NCBI GenBank assembly: GCA_017883495.1
Contig: JADGNL010000056.1
Span: 1-5,125 of the forward strand
Direction of reading: 5' to 3'
Length of the DNA: 5,125 bases
Source of the DNA: Methanomicrobiales archaeon
GTDB taxonomy: Archaea; Halobacteriota; Methanomicrobia; Methanomicrobiales; Methanospirillaceae
Of this stretch, positions 1 through 5,125 are shown piece after piece; positions within the stretch are counted from its first letter, which is position 1; each line of letters opens with the position of its first letter. Under the pieces are notes generated by a model that was not told the origin of the DNA, ran no database searches, and worked only from the letters and a program-made list of their open reading frames with translations. The position numbers were made by a program, and so were the translations under genes.

Positions 1-665
1 CGCGAGCGCGAGGCCCCCTCTTCGACCCGGCCGCGCTCGGCCGGTCGATCAAGCCCTCCTGGATCCTCGCGATCGCGGGCGTGATTCTGCTGACCCTGAT
101 CGTCTTCGCGATCTTCCCGCCCGGCGGGGGCGCGGCCAATCCGGATGGGGTGAACCGTTTCACGGGCATGCCCGTCCACACGGTCGCCACGCCCGTCCGC
201 CCGACCGGCAGCGCGGCCGCAGTTGCAGCCGGCACTCAGGCGAACCGGACTGCCGATGTGATCGCGACGGAGACGGCCGCAACGGCCGAGCCGACGGCCT
301 CCCGGCGACCTCTGGGCTTCGGGATCCTGCCCGGCGCCACCACGAAGGCGGCGACCGCTACCTCCACGACGTCCGACGCGGCGACGGCCGGAGCGGCCGG
401 CATCCGGGTCGTGGTCTCGTCGGTCGGCGGGTGGTCCGGGACGATCGGACAGCAGGCCGAGACCTATACCGAGACGCCGGTCGTCGGGAGCGGGACCCAG
501 GTCAGGGCGATCACCGGCCCGGTCACGATGATCACGGCCAACATCCAGAAGCTCGATCAGACTACGGACCTGCTCGAGGTCCGGGTGGAGCGGGACGGAG
601 TCCTGCTCAAGCGAGGGCAGACGACCGAACCGGCCGGGATCGTCGCGCTCTCGGTCCAGGTCTGA
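1..665 (+). CDS. Membrane-anchored surface protein, 3' part (methanogen-type C-terminal beta domain), hypothetical
   Basis: The reading frame is open from base 3 to the TGA at 663-665, so the 5' end lies outside the window. A GTG at 81 could serve as a start, but it would cut the transmembrane helix in half, so I do not accept it. The visible 220 residues show a basic/polar lead with a Lys-Pro-Ser-Trp, one hydrophobic helix at about residues 20-40 (WILAIAGVILLTLIVFAIF), then about 90 residues of low-complexity Ala/Thr/Pro/Ser linker. A small domain of about 90 residues ends the protein, starting near base 396. It carries GGWSGTIG, GSGT, an IQKLD segment and an LEVRVERDG strand, and ends in alternating hydrophobic strands. 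This order resembles a beta-sandwich module I recognise from secreted and membrane proteins of methanogens (W-S-G, G-x-G-T, Q-K-x-D, L-x-V-x-hydrophobic-x-x-D-G). I know no experimental function for it. The linker suggests the domain sits outside the membrane on a flexible tether. It converges with the next gene, 6 bases away. Confidence 0.75.
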   Translation, partial: RARGPLFDPAALGRSIKPSWILAIAGVILLTLIVFAIFPPGGGAANPDGVNRFTGMPVHTVATPVRPTGSAAAVAAGTQANRTADVIATETAATAEPTASRRPLGFGILPGATTKAATATSTTSDAATAGAAGIRVVVSSVGGWSGTIGQQAETYTETPVVGSGTQVRAITGPVTMITANIQKLDQTTDLLEVRVERDGVLLKRGQTTEPAGIVALSVQV

Positions 666-674
666 CCTCTTTTA
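666..674 (+). terminator. Possible weak T-tract terminator in the convergent gap
   Basis: Only 6 bases (666-671) separate the stop codons of two convergent genes. The plus strand reads CCTCTTTTA across the gap and into the stop codon of the opposing gene. A pyrimidine/T-rich run on the non-template strand is the usual archaeal intrinsic stop signal, but four T residues without a hairpin is weak. No T run is seen after the stop of the minus-strand gene, so its transcripts may run antisense into the neighbour. Confidence 0.25.
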
Positions 675-1262
675 CCGGCCGAAGCGGCGGGCCCGCGACT
701 GGTAGTCGCGGAGCGCCCGGAGCAGGTCGAGCCGCCGGAAGAGCGGCCAGTTGACGTCCGAGAAGAAGAGCTCGCTGTAGACCGACTGCCAGATCAGGAA
801 GTCGGTCAGGTGGTCGCCGCCGGTCTTGATCACGAGGTCGGGCGCGTACGGGAACGTGAGGTACTGCTCGAACGTATGCTCGTCGACAAGGGCCGGGTCG
901 ACCCCGTCCTCGGCCATCCGCCGGATGCAGCCCGCGATCTCCTCGCGCCCGCTCTTGCCGATCGCGACCGTGACCTCCATCCCCGTCCCCGCGGACTCGG
1001 TTCTCTCGCCGCAGTGGAGCGTCAGGTGCGCCACCTCCGCAATCCGTCGGAGCTCTGGCAGGTGCGGCGCAAGTCCGTCGGGATCGGCGGTCGAGATGTG
1101 GAAGATCACCGCGCCGACTCCGGCCTCGCGGCACCATTCGACGCACTCGCGGACCTTCCCGGGAGCCGCCGCCAGGTCGCGGTCCGAGAGCAGGACGCAG
1201 ATGCTGTCCGGCCGGTCGTCGAGCTGTCGGGACAGATGCCGCTCGTACAGCCAGCGGATCAT
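672..1262 (-). CDS. Cis-prenyltransferase (UppS/DHDDS/NgBR) family protein, shortened, probably a non-catalytic subunit
   Basis: The C-terminal half is clearly of the undecaprenyl/polyprenyl diphosphate synthase family: APDLVIKTGG (140-149), FLIWQSVYSELFFSDVNWP (155-173), LLRALRDYQSR (180-190) and a closing RRFGR carrying the RxG motif. Family members condense isopentenyl diphosphate units into the long lipid carriers used for glycan export. This copy has 196 residues against about 250 in E. coli UppS. The N-terminal catalytic loop, normally MDGNxRWA, reads LLSDRDLA (24-31), with no clear Asp-Gly-Asn. The FSTENW region reads ISTADPDG (56-63), and about 40-50 residues of the middle, which form the wall of the chain-holding tunnel, are absent. 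The NYGGRxEI motif survives as KSGREEI (103-109). The two diphosphate-binding Arg of the RTGG-x-x-R region become Lys146 and, apparently, a non-Arg. The metal-binding Glu of YSEL is kept (164). I chose the ATG at 1262-1260 because a GGAG lies 8 bases upstream and it overlaps the polX stop as ATGA. A GTG at 1271 would add three residues. It is likely co-transcribed with polX. It could be annotated as UppS, but I infer an NgBR-like partner of a complete enzyme encoded elsewhere. Confidence 0.85.
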   Translation of the reverse strand: MIRWLYERHLSRQLDDRPDSICVLLSDRDLAAAPGKVRECVEWCREAGVGAVIFHISTADPDGLAPHLPELRRIAEVAHLTLHCGERTESAGTGMEVTVAIGKSGREEIAGCIRRMAEDGVDPALVDEHTFEQYLTFPYAPDLVIKTGGDHLTDFLIWQSVYSELFFSDVNWPLFRRLDLLRALRDYQSRARRFGR

Positions 1263-2947
1263 CCGGTCCACTCCAGGAGCCGGTCGAGCGGAAGCGCGTT
1301 CAGCACGTCATCGGCCGTGCACCAGCCGCGGCGCGCAGTCGCGAGCCCGTGGCGGAGGTTCTCGAGCTCGCCGGGCCGGTGCGCGTCCGTACCGATGGAG
1401 AGGCGCACGCCGCGGTCGCGTGCGGCCCGGACGGCCGTGTCCTCCAGGTCGAGCCGGAAGGGCGAGGCGTTGATCTCGAGCGCGGTCCCGTGCGCGGCCG
1501 CGGCCTCGATCAGACGCCCGAGGTCGATTGCGGCGGGTTCGCGCCGCCCGATGATCCTGCCCGTCGGGTGGCCGATGACGTCCACGTGCTCGTTCTCGCA
1601 CGCGGCGATCACGCGCCGGGTCACCTGGTCCTGGTCCTGCCGCAGCCCGCCGTGGAGGCTCGCGATCACGAACTCGAGGTCGGCGAGGATCCGGTCGGCA
1701 AAGCCGAGCGTCCCGTCGGAGAGGATATCGACCTCGGTTCCGGCGATCAACCGGCAGGCCGAGTCGCGGTTGATCACCTCGATCGTGTGCCGCTGCTCGG
1801 CGAGGTCCCGCTCGGAGAGGCCGTGCGCAACCTTCAGGGTCGCCGAGTGATCCGAGATGACCAGGTACTCGTACCCCCGCCGCTCGCCCTCGGCCGCGAG
1901 CTCGGCAAGGGAGAGGGTTCCGTCCGACCAGTTCGAGTGGACGTGGAGGTCGCCGCGGAGGTCGTCGGCAATGACCAGCGCGGGGAGCCGGTCGTGCTCG
2001 GCCGCCTCGATCTCGCCCGCGTCCTCGCGGAGCTCGGGCGGAATGTACGGCAGGTCAAGCGCCTTGAGCATGGCCGCCTCCGTCGGGAAGGTCCGGAGAT
2101 CCTTTCCCGCCCGGCCCGCGATCCCATACTCGTTGATCCGGAGGCCTTCGAGCAGGGCGCGGTCGCGGAGCTTGATGTTGAACGGCTTCGACCCCGTGAA
2201 GTAGATAAGCATCGGCCCGAACGCGTCCGGGGTTGTGAACCGGACGTCGACCCGCTCGCCGCGATACCGGATCGAGGTCCGGCGCTCCCCCGACTCGATC
2301 ACCTCGTCCGCGACCAGGCGTAAGCGCGGGTTCAGTGCTACGGGGTCCTCGCAGCTGACGATGTCGAGGTCGCCGATCGTCGCCTTCCCGCGGCGATACG
2401 AGCCCGCGACCACGTACCTGCCCGGAGCGAGAACCTCGGCGAGCCCCGCGATCAGGGCGTCCGCCGTCGACCGGTTCATGCGCTGCTCGGACGCGGCATA
2501 GCGCTCGGCTCCGCGGCGGATCTCGGCCTCGCTCTTGGTACCGAAACCTTTCAGACGCCGGACCCGGCCCTTCTCCGTCGCCGCCAGGAGTTCCGCGACC
2601 GAGGTGATCCCGAGCTCGCGCCAGAGCCGGCCCACCGTCTTCGGCCCGACGCCCTCGATCCGGAGAAGTTCGAGGAGCGAGGGCGGTATCTCGGCCCGCA
2701 ACGTCTCGAGTTCGGTGCTCGATCCGGTCTCGCAGACCTCGCGCACGACGGCCGCGAGGTGCTCGCCCACACCCCCCAGCGCGACCACCTCGTCCTTCGA
2801 GAGCTCGGCCACGGGCCGGGTCAGCCGGTCGACCGCGTCGGCCCCGTTCATGAACGCGCGGACGCGATACGGGTTGCCTTCCCGGATCTCGAGGAGCTGC
2901 CCGATCAGCCGGAGTGTCTCGGCCACCTGGCGGTTCGTGCACTCCAC
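1259..2947 (-). CDS. polX: PolX: family X DNA polymerase with C-terminal PHP 3'-5' exonuclease domain
   Basis: The protein is 562 residues from the chosen start, close to the 570 usual for PolX. Its order is an N-terminal helix-hairpin-helix region (NRQVAETLRLIGQLLEIREG at 5-24, then RIEGVGPKT at 96-104 and LKGFGTKSE at 132-140), the polymerase palm, and the PHP domain. The palm has GSYRRGKATIGDLDI (182-196) with catalytic Asp193 and Asp195, the third Asp at 234 in RVDVRF, and FTGSKPFNIKLR (250-261) with the nucleotide-contacting TGS. The PHP metal ligands are all present: His335 and His337 (LHVHS), Asp342, His367 (SDHS), Glu405 (GTEVDI), His432 (SLHGG), His460 (GHPTGR), Asp521 and His523 (GTDAH). 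PolX fills short gaps in base excision repair, and its manganese-dependent PHP domain removes 3' nucleotides. Start choice: the GTG at 2947 has GGAG with an 8-base spacer, the same layout as the downstream gene, and puts the conserved region four residues in. An ATG at 2983 gives 574 residues but has no ribosome site and would need a leaderless transcript. It is the first gene of a leftward pair. Confidence 0.96.
   Translation of the reverse strand: MECTNRQVAETLRLIGQLLEIREGNPYRVRAFMNGADAVDRLTRPVAELSKDEVVALGGVGEHLAAVVREVCETGSSTELETLRAEIPPSLLELLRIEGVGPKTVGRLWRELGITSVAELLAATEKGRVRRLKGFGTKSEAEIRRGAERYAASEQRMNRSTADALIAGLAEVLAPGRYVVAGSYRRGKATIGDLDIVSCEDPVALNPRLRLVADEVIESGERRTSIRYRGERVDVRFTTPDAFGPMLIYFTGSKPFNIKLRDRALLEGLRINEYGIAGRAGKDLRTFPTEAAMLKALDLPYIPPELREDAGEIEAAEHDRLPALVIADDLRGDLHVHSNWSDGTLSLAELAAEGERRGYEYLVISDHSATLKVAHGLSERDLAEQRHTIEVINRDSACRLIAGTEVDILSDGTLGFADRILADLEFVIASLHGGLRQDQDQVTRRVIAACENEHVDVIGHPTGRIIGRREPAAIDLGRLIEAAAAHGTALEINASPFRLDLEDTAVRAARDRGVRLSIGTDAHRPGELENLRHGLATARRGWCTADDVLNALPLDRLLEWTG
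1271..1274 (-). promoter_or_regulatory. Ribosome binding site of the cis-prenyltransferase gene
   Basis: On the minus strand GGAG is followed by an 8-base spacer and ATG. The site lies inside the last codons of polX. It supports the ATG at 1262 over the GTG at 1271, whose own first base would fall on the GGAG. Confidence 0.6.
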
Positions 2948-2965
2948 CGGTTTCACTCCAGAGTG
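2940..2965. repeat. Short direct and inverted repeats at the polX start
   Basis: CACTCCA occurs at 2940-2946 and again at 2954-2960, 14 bases apart. The second copy is the left arm of a perfect inverted repeat, CACTC-CA-GAGTG (2954-2965). The repeat covers the proposed polX ribosome site. Both copies contain the complement of GGAGTG, so at least part of the resemblance comes from one being the ribosome site and the other coding sequence. A regulatory role is possible but unproven. Confidence 0.25.
2956..2959 (-). promoter_or_regulatory. Ribosome binding site that decides the polX start
   Basis: Reading leftward, GGAG is followed by TG and six more bases before GTG at 2947. The same GGAGTG plus 8-base-spacer arrangement precedes the next gene of the pair, which favours the GTG over the upstream ATG at 2983. 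Confidence 0.5.
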
Positions 2966-3026
2966 TAGGTGTCCTGCCTCCATATCAGTCTATGCGAAGG
3001 TCCCCGCAAGCCATAACCGTCCGGCC

Positions 3027-3030
3027 GGAG
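3027..3030 (+). promoter_or_regulatory. Ribosome binding site of the DtxR-FeoA gene
   Basis: GGAG lies 6 bases before the ATG at 3037 and 12 bases before a second in-frame ATG at 3043. The spacing favours 3037. The frame is open further upstream into polX, but no start there has a comparable site. Confidence 0.55.
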
Positions 3031-3036
3031 AACAGC

Positions 3037-3666
3037 ATGTGCATGACCGGGGCGCTTCAGGACCGCGAGGAGGATCTGCTCGAGGCCCTCCTCGAGGAGC
3101 CCCTGCCCGGAGAGACCGCGCTCGCCGATCGGCTCGGGCTGGACGCGGTCGCCTTCGCCGGCGCCGTTGCATCGGCCGAGGCCCACGGCCGGCTCGAGCG
3201 GGAGGCCGGCGGACGGTTCCGGCTGAGCCGGGAGGGGCGGCGTGTTGCGCGGACGATCGCCCGCCGCCACCGGACCCTCGCCTGCTTCTTCGAGGAGATC
3301 GGCATGGCGCGCGAGGCGGCGAACCGCGAGGCCTGCACGCTCGAGCACGGAGTCTCGGACGAGGCGATCGAGCGCCTCGCGGACCACCTGCGCTGTCCGG
3401 CGCCGTGCGAACGGCCGTGCGAGGGCGCGGGCGGAGGCGACGGCCGGCCCCTCCTCGACTACGGCGAGGGCGCCCGTGTCTGCATCACGGTCGTGCGTCC
3501 CTGCGGCCGGTACCGCCGGCTCATGGACATGGGAGTCGTGCCGGGCGAGGAGGTCGTGGTGCGGCGCCGGCTCTCGAACCGTGCCGTGGTGATCGAGGTC
3601 AAGGGCTGCGAGATCGGGCTCTCGCCCGAGTGCGCGGCCACGGTGCTCGCGACCCCATGTCCCTGA
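3037..3666 (+). CDS. DtxR-family metal-dependent transcriptional regulator fused to a FeoA domain, cysteine-rich
   Basis: The protein has 209 residues. Residues about 9-75 form a winged helix (EEDLLEAL, then ALADRLGL, then GRFRLSREGRRVA). Residues 76-118 match the DtxR dimerisation and metal domain (RRHRTLACFFEEIG and EACTLEHGVSD). Residues 140-206 form a FeoA-type SH3 domain (LMDMGVVPGEEVVVRRRL). Cys100, Glu103 and His104 match the Fe-type ligands of DtxR (C102, E105, H106). Asp13 and Glu16 resemble the N-terminal pair of MntR instead of Met10 of DtxR. The ancillary site looks eroded: His78 is kept, but the expected Glu is Ala82 and the expected His is Asn96. The linker holds Cys120, Cys124 and Cys128 where many relatives carry a CPHG motif, and the whole protein has 11 Cys. 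FeoA domains normally assist FeoB at the membrane, while an SH3 domain in DtxR regulators modulates repression, so the fusion could do either or both. I infer an iron-responsive repressor of its own feo unit. It overlaps feoB by 10 bases. Confidence 0.88.
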   Translation: MCMTGALQDREEDLLEALLEEPLPGETALADRLGLDAVAFAGAVASAEAHGRLEREAGGRFRLSREGRRVARTIARRHRTLACFFEEIGMAREAANREACTLEHGVSDEAIERLADHLRCPAPCERPCEGAGGGDGRPLLDYGEGARVCITVVRPCGRYRRLMDMGVVPGEEVVVRRRLSNRAVVIEVKGCEIGLSPECAATVLATPCP

Positions 3667-5125
3667 CGGTCGCGCTCGTCGGCAACCCGGGCGTGGGCAA
3701 GTCCCTCATCTTCAACCAGCTGACCGGGGTCGGCGTCGAGGTCGGCAACTATCCGGGCTCGTCGGTCGGTCTCCTCTCGGGAGGCTCCTGCTTCCAGCAC
3801 GAACGGGTCGAGGTCCTCGACCTTCCGGGCATCTACTCGCTCGAGGACGGGACCGAGACCGACGCGCTCGTCCGGCGCGTGATCGACGACGACGCGGTCA
3901 CGGCGATCGTCGCGGTCCTCGACGCCACGCGGCTCGAGCGGAACCTCTACCTCCTCCTCCAGGTCGCCGAGTACGGCCGACCCATGGTCGCGGTCGTGAA
4001 CATGATCGACGAGCTCGCCCGCCGCGGCATCGCGGTCGACACGGCGCGGCTCGAGGCCCTGCTCGGCGTCCCCGTCATCGCGACATCGGCCGCGACGGGG
4101 CTGGGGATCGATCGGATCCTTCCTGCCGCCGTGCTCGAGGCGCGGGCGGCAACGGTCGAGGTCCCGTACGACCACCACGTCGAGGCCGCCCTGCACTCTC
4201 TCGCCCGGACCTTCGGGGTCGACCGGCGCACGGCCCTCCAGGCGCTCCAGGGGATCGGCGACGACCCCGAGCTCCTCGAGACGGCCGGTGCCGTGGCCGA
4301 GGAGATCGGGCTGCGGCACCGGATGTCGGCCGGGCAGATCATCGCGACCAACCGGCACAACCACGCCCGGACGATCGCGGACGAGGTCGCCTCGTCGGCC
4401 GGCGGGGCGGGGACGGGGATCGACCGCCTTCTGACCAGGACCGTGCCCGGCGTCCCGATCCTGGTCGGCGTCCTCCTCGCGATGCTGCTCGTGGTCTTTC
4501 TCGTCGGCGGCGTCCTCGAGGAGTACATCATCCAGGCCTTCCAGATCTTCCTGCTGGCGCCGCTCGCCGGCCTCAACCTCGACCCGCTGGTGGCCGAGGT
4601 GCTTCGCTCGGTCGTGCTCGCCCTCCAGTCGGGCTTCGGGATCGCGTTCCCGTACATCTTCACGTTCTACATCCTCCTCTCGTTCCTCGAGGACTCGGGG
4701 TACATGTCGCGGGCCGCATTCCTCGCGGACCGGGCCATGCACCGGATGGGCCTTCACGGCGAGGCGATCATCCCGCTCGTCCTCGGATTCGGCTGCAACG
4801 TCCCCGCCATCATGGGTACGCGCCTGCTCGCGACGCGGCGCGAGCGGATCATCGCCGCGTTCCTGATCACGATGGTCCCGTGCTCGGCCCGGACGGTCGT
4901 GATCTCGGGGATCGTCGCCTCGTTCGTCTCGCTCCCGGCCGCGTTCTCGATCTACCTCGTGGTGCTCGGCATCGTGGTCCTGACCGGGCTCGTGCTGAGC
5001 CGGGTCGCACCCGGGCCGCAGCTCGGCATGGTCCTCGAGATGGCGCCGCTCCGCCGGCCCCGGCCGGACATGGTCCTGCTCAAGTCCTGGCTCCGGATCA
5101 AGGAGTTCCTGTACATCGCGATGCC
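3657..5125 (+). CDS. feoB: FeoB ferrous iron transporter, 5' part
   Basis: The frame runs from ATG 3657 off the right edge, showing 489 residues of a protein usually about 600-770 long. FeoB imports Fe(II) through the cytoplasmic membrane, gated by its N-terminal G domain. Visible G motifs are G1 GNPGVGKS (9-16), G3 DLPG (55-58), G4 NMID (115-118) and a G5-like TSAATG (143-148). The switch I Thr (G2, VTV in E. coli) is Ser36 in GSSV. Residues about 170-245 are the helical guanine-dissociation-inhibitor-like region. Membrane segments begin at about 263. The transport core contains FLEDSGYMSRAAFLADR (343-359), GFGCNVPAIMGTR (377-389) and PCSARTVV (408-415), whose Cys is thought to line the iron path. 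The start overlaps the end of the DtxR-FeoA gene by 10 bases with only a weak GGTG upstream (3642-3645), so translation is probably coupled. The missing part should hold the second half of the membrane core. Confidence 0.96.
   Translation, partial: MSLTVALVGNPGVGKSLIFNQLTGVGVEVGNYPGSSVGLLSGGSCFQHERVEVLDLPGIYSLEDGTETDALVRRVIDDDAVTAIVAVLDATRLERNLYLLLQVAEYGRPMVAVVNMIDELARRGIAVDTARLEALLGVPVIATSAATGLGIDRILPAAVLEARAATVEVPYDHHVEAALHSLARTFGVDRRTALQALQGIGDDPELLETAGAVAEEIGLRHRMSAGQIIATNRHNHARTIADEVASSAGGAGTGIDRLLTRTVPGVPILVGVLLAMLLVVFLVGGVLEEYIIQAFQIFLLAPLAGLNLDPLVAEVLRSVVLALQSGFGIAFPYIFTFYILLSFLEDSGYMSRAAFLADRAMHRMGLHGEAIIPLVLGFGCNVPAIMGTRLLATRRERIIAAFLITMVPCSARTVVISGIVASFVSLPAAFSIYLVVLGIVVLTGLVLSRVAPGPQLGMVLEMAPLRRPRPDMVLLKSWLRIKEFLYIAM

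Larger units (their letters stand above)
2948..3036. promoter_or_regulatory. Divergent promoter region between polX and the iron-uptake genes
   Basis: This is the only intergenic stretch of any size in the window and it must hold promoters for both directions. It contains the most AT-rich spots here: CATATCAGTCTATG at 2981-2994 and CCATAACC at 3011-3018. The first could act as a TATA element for the rightward unit, placing a start near 3009 and a short leader before the GGAG at 3027-3030. The second, read leftward as GGTTATGG, would place a polX transcript start near 2988. Neither matches the archaeal TATA consensus well. A small inverted repeat, CACTC-CA-GAGTG (2954-2965), lies at the polX end. 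I cannot assign a repressor site. Confidence 0.4.

Noticed and set aside
81..83. GTG as the start of the first gene.
   Set aside because: The frame is open to the left edge and this GTG falls inside the transmembrane helix, so the gene most likely begins outside the window.
607..1146. A 179-codon minus-strand frame overlapping the cis-prenyltransferase gene.
   Set aside because: It is an alternate frame of the same strand, Arg-rich and without motifs, and it runs past the convergent junction into the opposing gene.
810..2323. Long plus-strand open frames of 346 and 324 codons opposite the cis-prenyltransferase gene and polX.
   Set aside because: They mirror conserved coding sequence on the minus strand, overlap each other in different frames and contain no family motif.
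2914..3036. Extension of the DtxR-FeoA frame upstream to a possible start at 2914.
   Set aside because: It would run through the divergent promoter region and the 5' end of polX. The added residues match no part of the DtxR family, and a good GGAG precedes the ATG at 3037.
3088..3099. Perfect 12-base palindrome CTCCTCGAGGAG early in the regulator gene, and frequent CTCGAG across the window (about 18 counted by eye).
   Set aside because: Every CTCGAG I checked is an in-frame Leu-Glu pair written with the preferred codons CTC and GAG, on either strand. Codon use explains the excess and the palindrome, so I do not call an operator or a modification signal.
3459..4757. A 432-codon open frame on the minus strand, opposite the DtxR-FeoA end and feoB.
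   Set aside because: It lies wholly opposite genes with clear family motifs, and its product is a low-complexity Asp/Glu/Arg-rich string with no recognisable domain. Long antisense frames are expected at this GC content.
1..5125. Searched by eye for tRNA, CRISPR repeats, transposase remnants, terminal inverted repeats, phage genes and an anti-phage system.
   Set aside because: Nearly all bases are accounted for by five ordinary-looking genes with uniform codon style, and none of these signals was seen.

Overview
The window is very GC-rich and densely coding on both strands. It holds five protein genes: one cut by the left edge, one cut by the right edge, and three complete. I place it in an archaeon, most likely a methanogen of the Methanomicrobiales type. 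The reasons are a DtxR-FeoA regulator overlapping feoB, a short divergent cis-prenyltransferase, a PHP-type PolX, short GGAG ribosome sites, and a membrane-anchored surface protein whose C-terminal beta domain resembles one I know from methanogen envelope proteins. The proteins are not as acidic as those of haloarchaea. The taxonomic call is inference from gene content and codon style (CTC, GTC, ATC and GAG strongly preferred). No RNA gene, CRISPR array, insertion sequence or phage gene was found.

Layout. Bases 1-665 (+) carry the end of a membrane-anchored protein with one transmembrane helix, a long Ala/Thr/Ser linker and a small beta-rich domain. It converges, with a gap of only 6 bases, on a leftward two-gene unit. 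That unit is polX (2947 to 1259, -), a family X DNA polymerase with a PHP nuclease domain, followed through an ATGA stop/start overlap by a shortened cis-prenyltransferase-family gene (1262 to 672, -). About 90 bases of divergent intergenic DNA (2948-3036) then separate polX from a rightward iron unit: a DtxR-type metal-responsive repressor with a fused C-terminal FeoA domain (3037-3666), overlapping by 10 bases the ferrous-iron transporter gene feoB (from 3657, running off the right edge).

How the genes fit together. The rightward pair looks self-contained for iron: the transporter is FeoB, its usual FeoA-like partner is fused to a putative iron sensor, and the overlap ties their translation. 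The leftward pair joins DNA repair to polyprenyl lipid carrier synthesis. I see no functional link there beyond shared transcription. The most unusual points are the loss of catalytic residues in the cis-prenyltransferase, which suggests a non-catalytic partner subunit, and the cysteine-rich DtxR-FeoA fusion with a partly eroded metal site. I did not find a clearly new multi-gene system.
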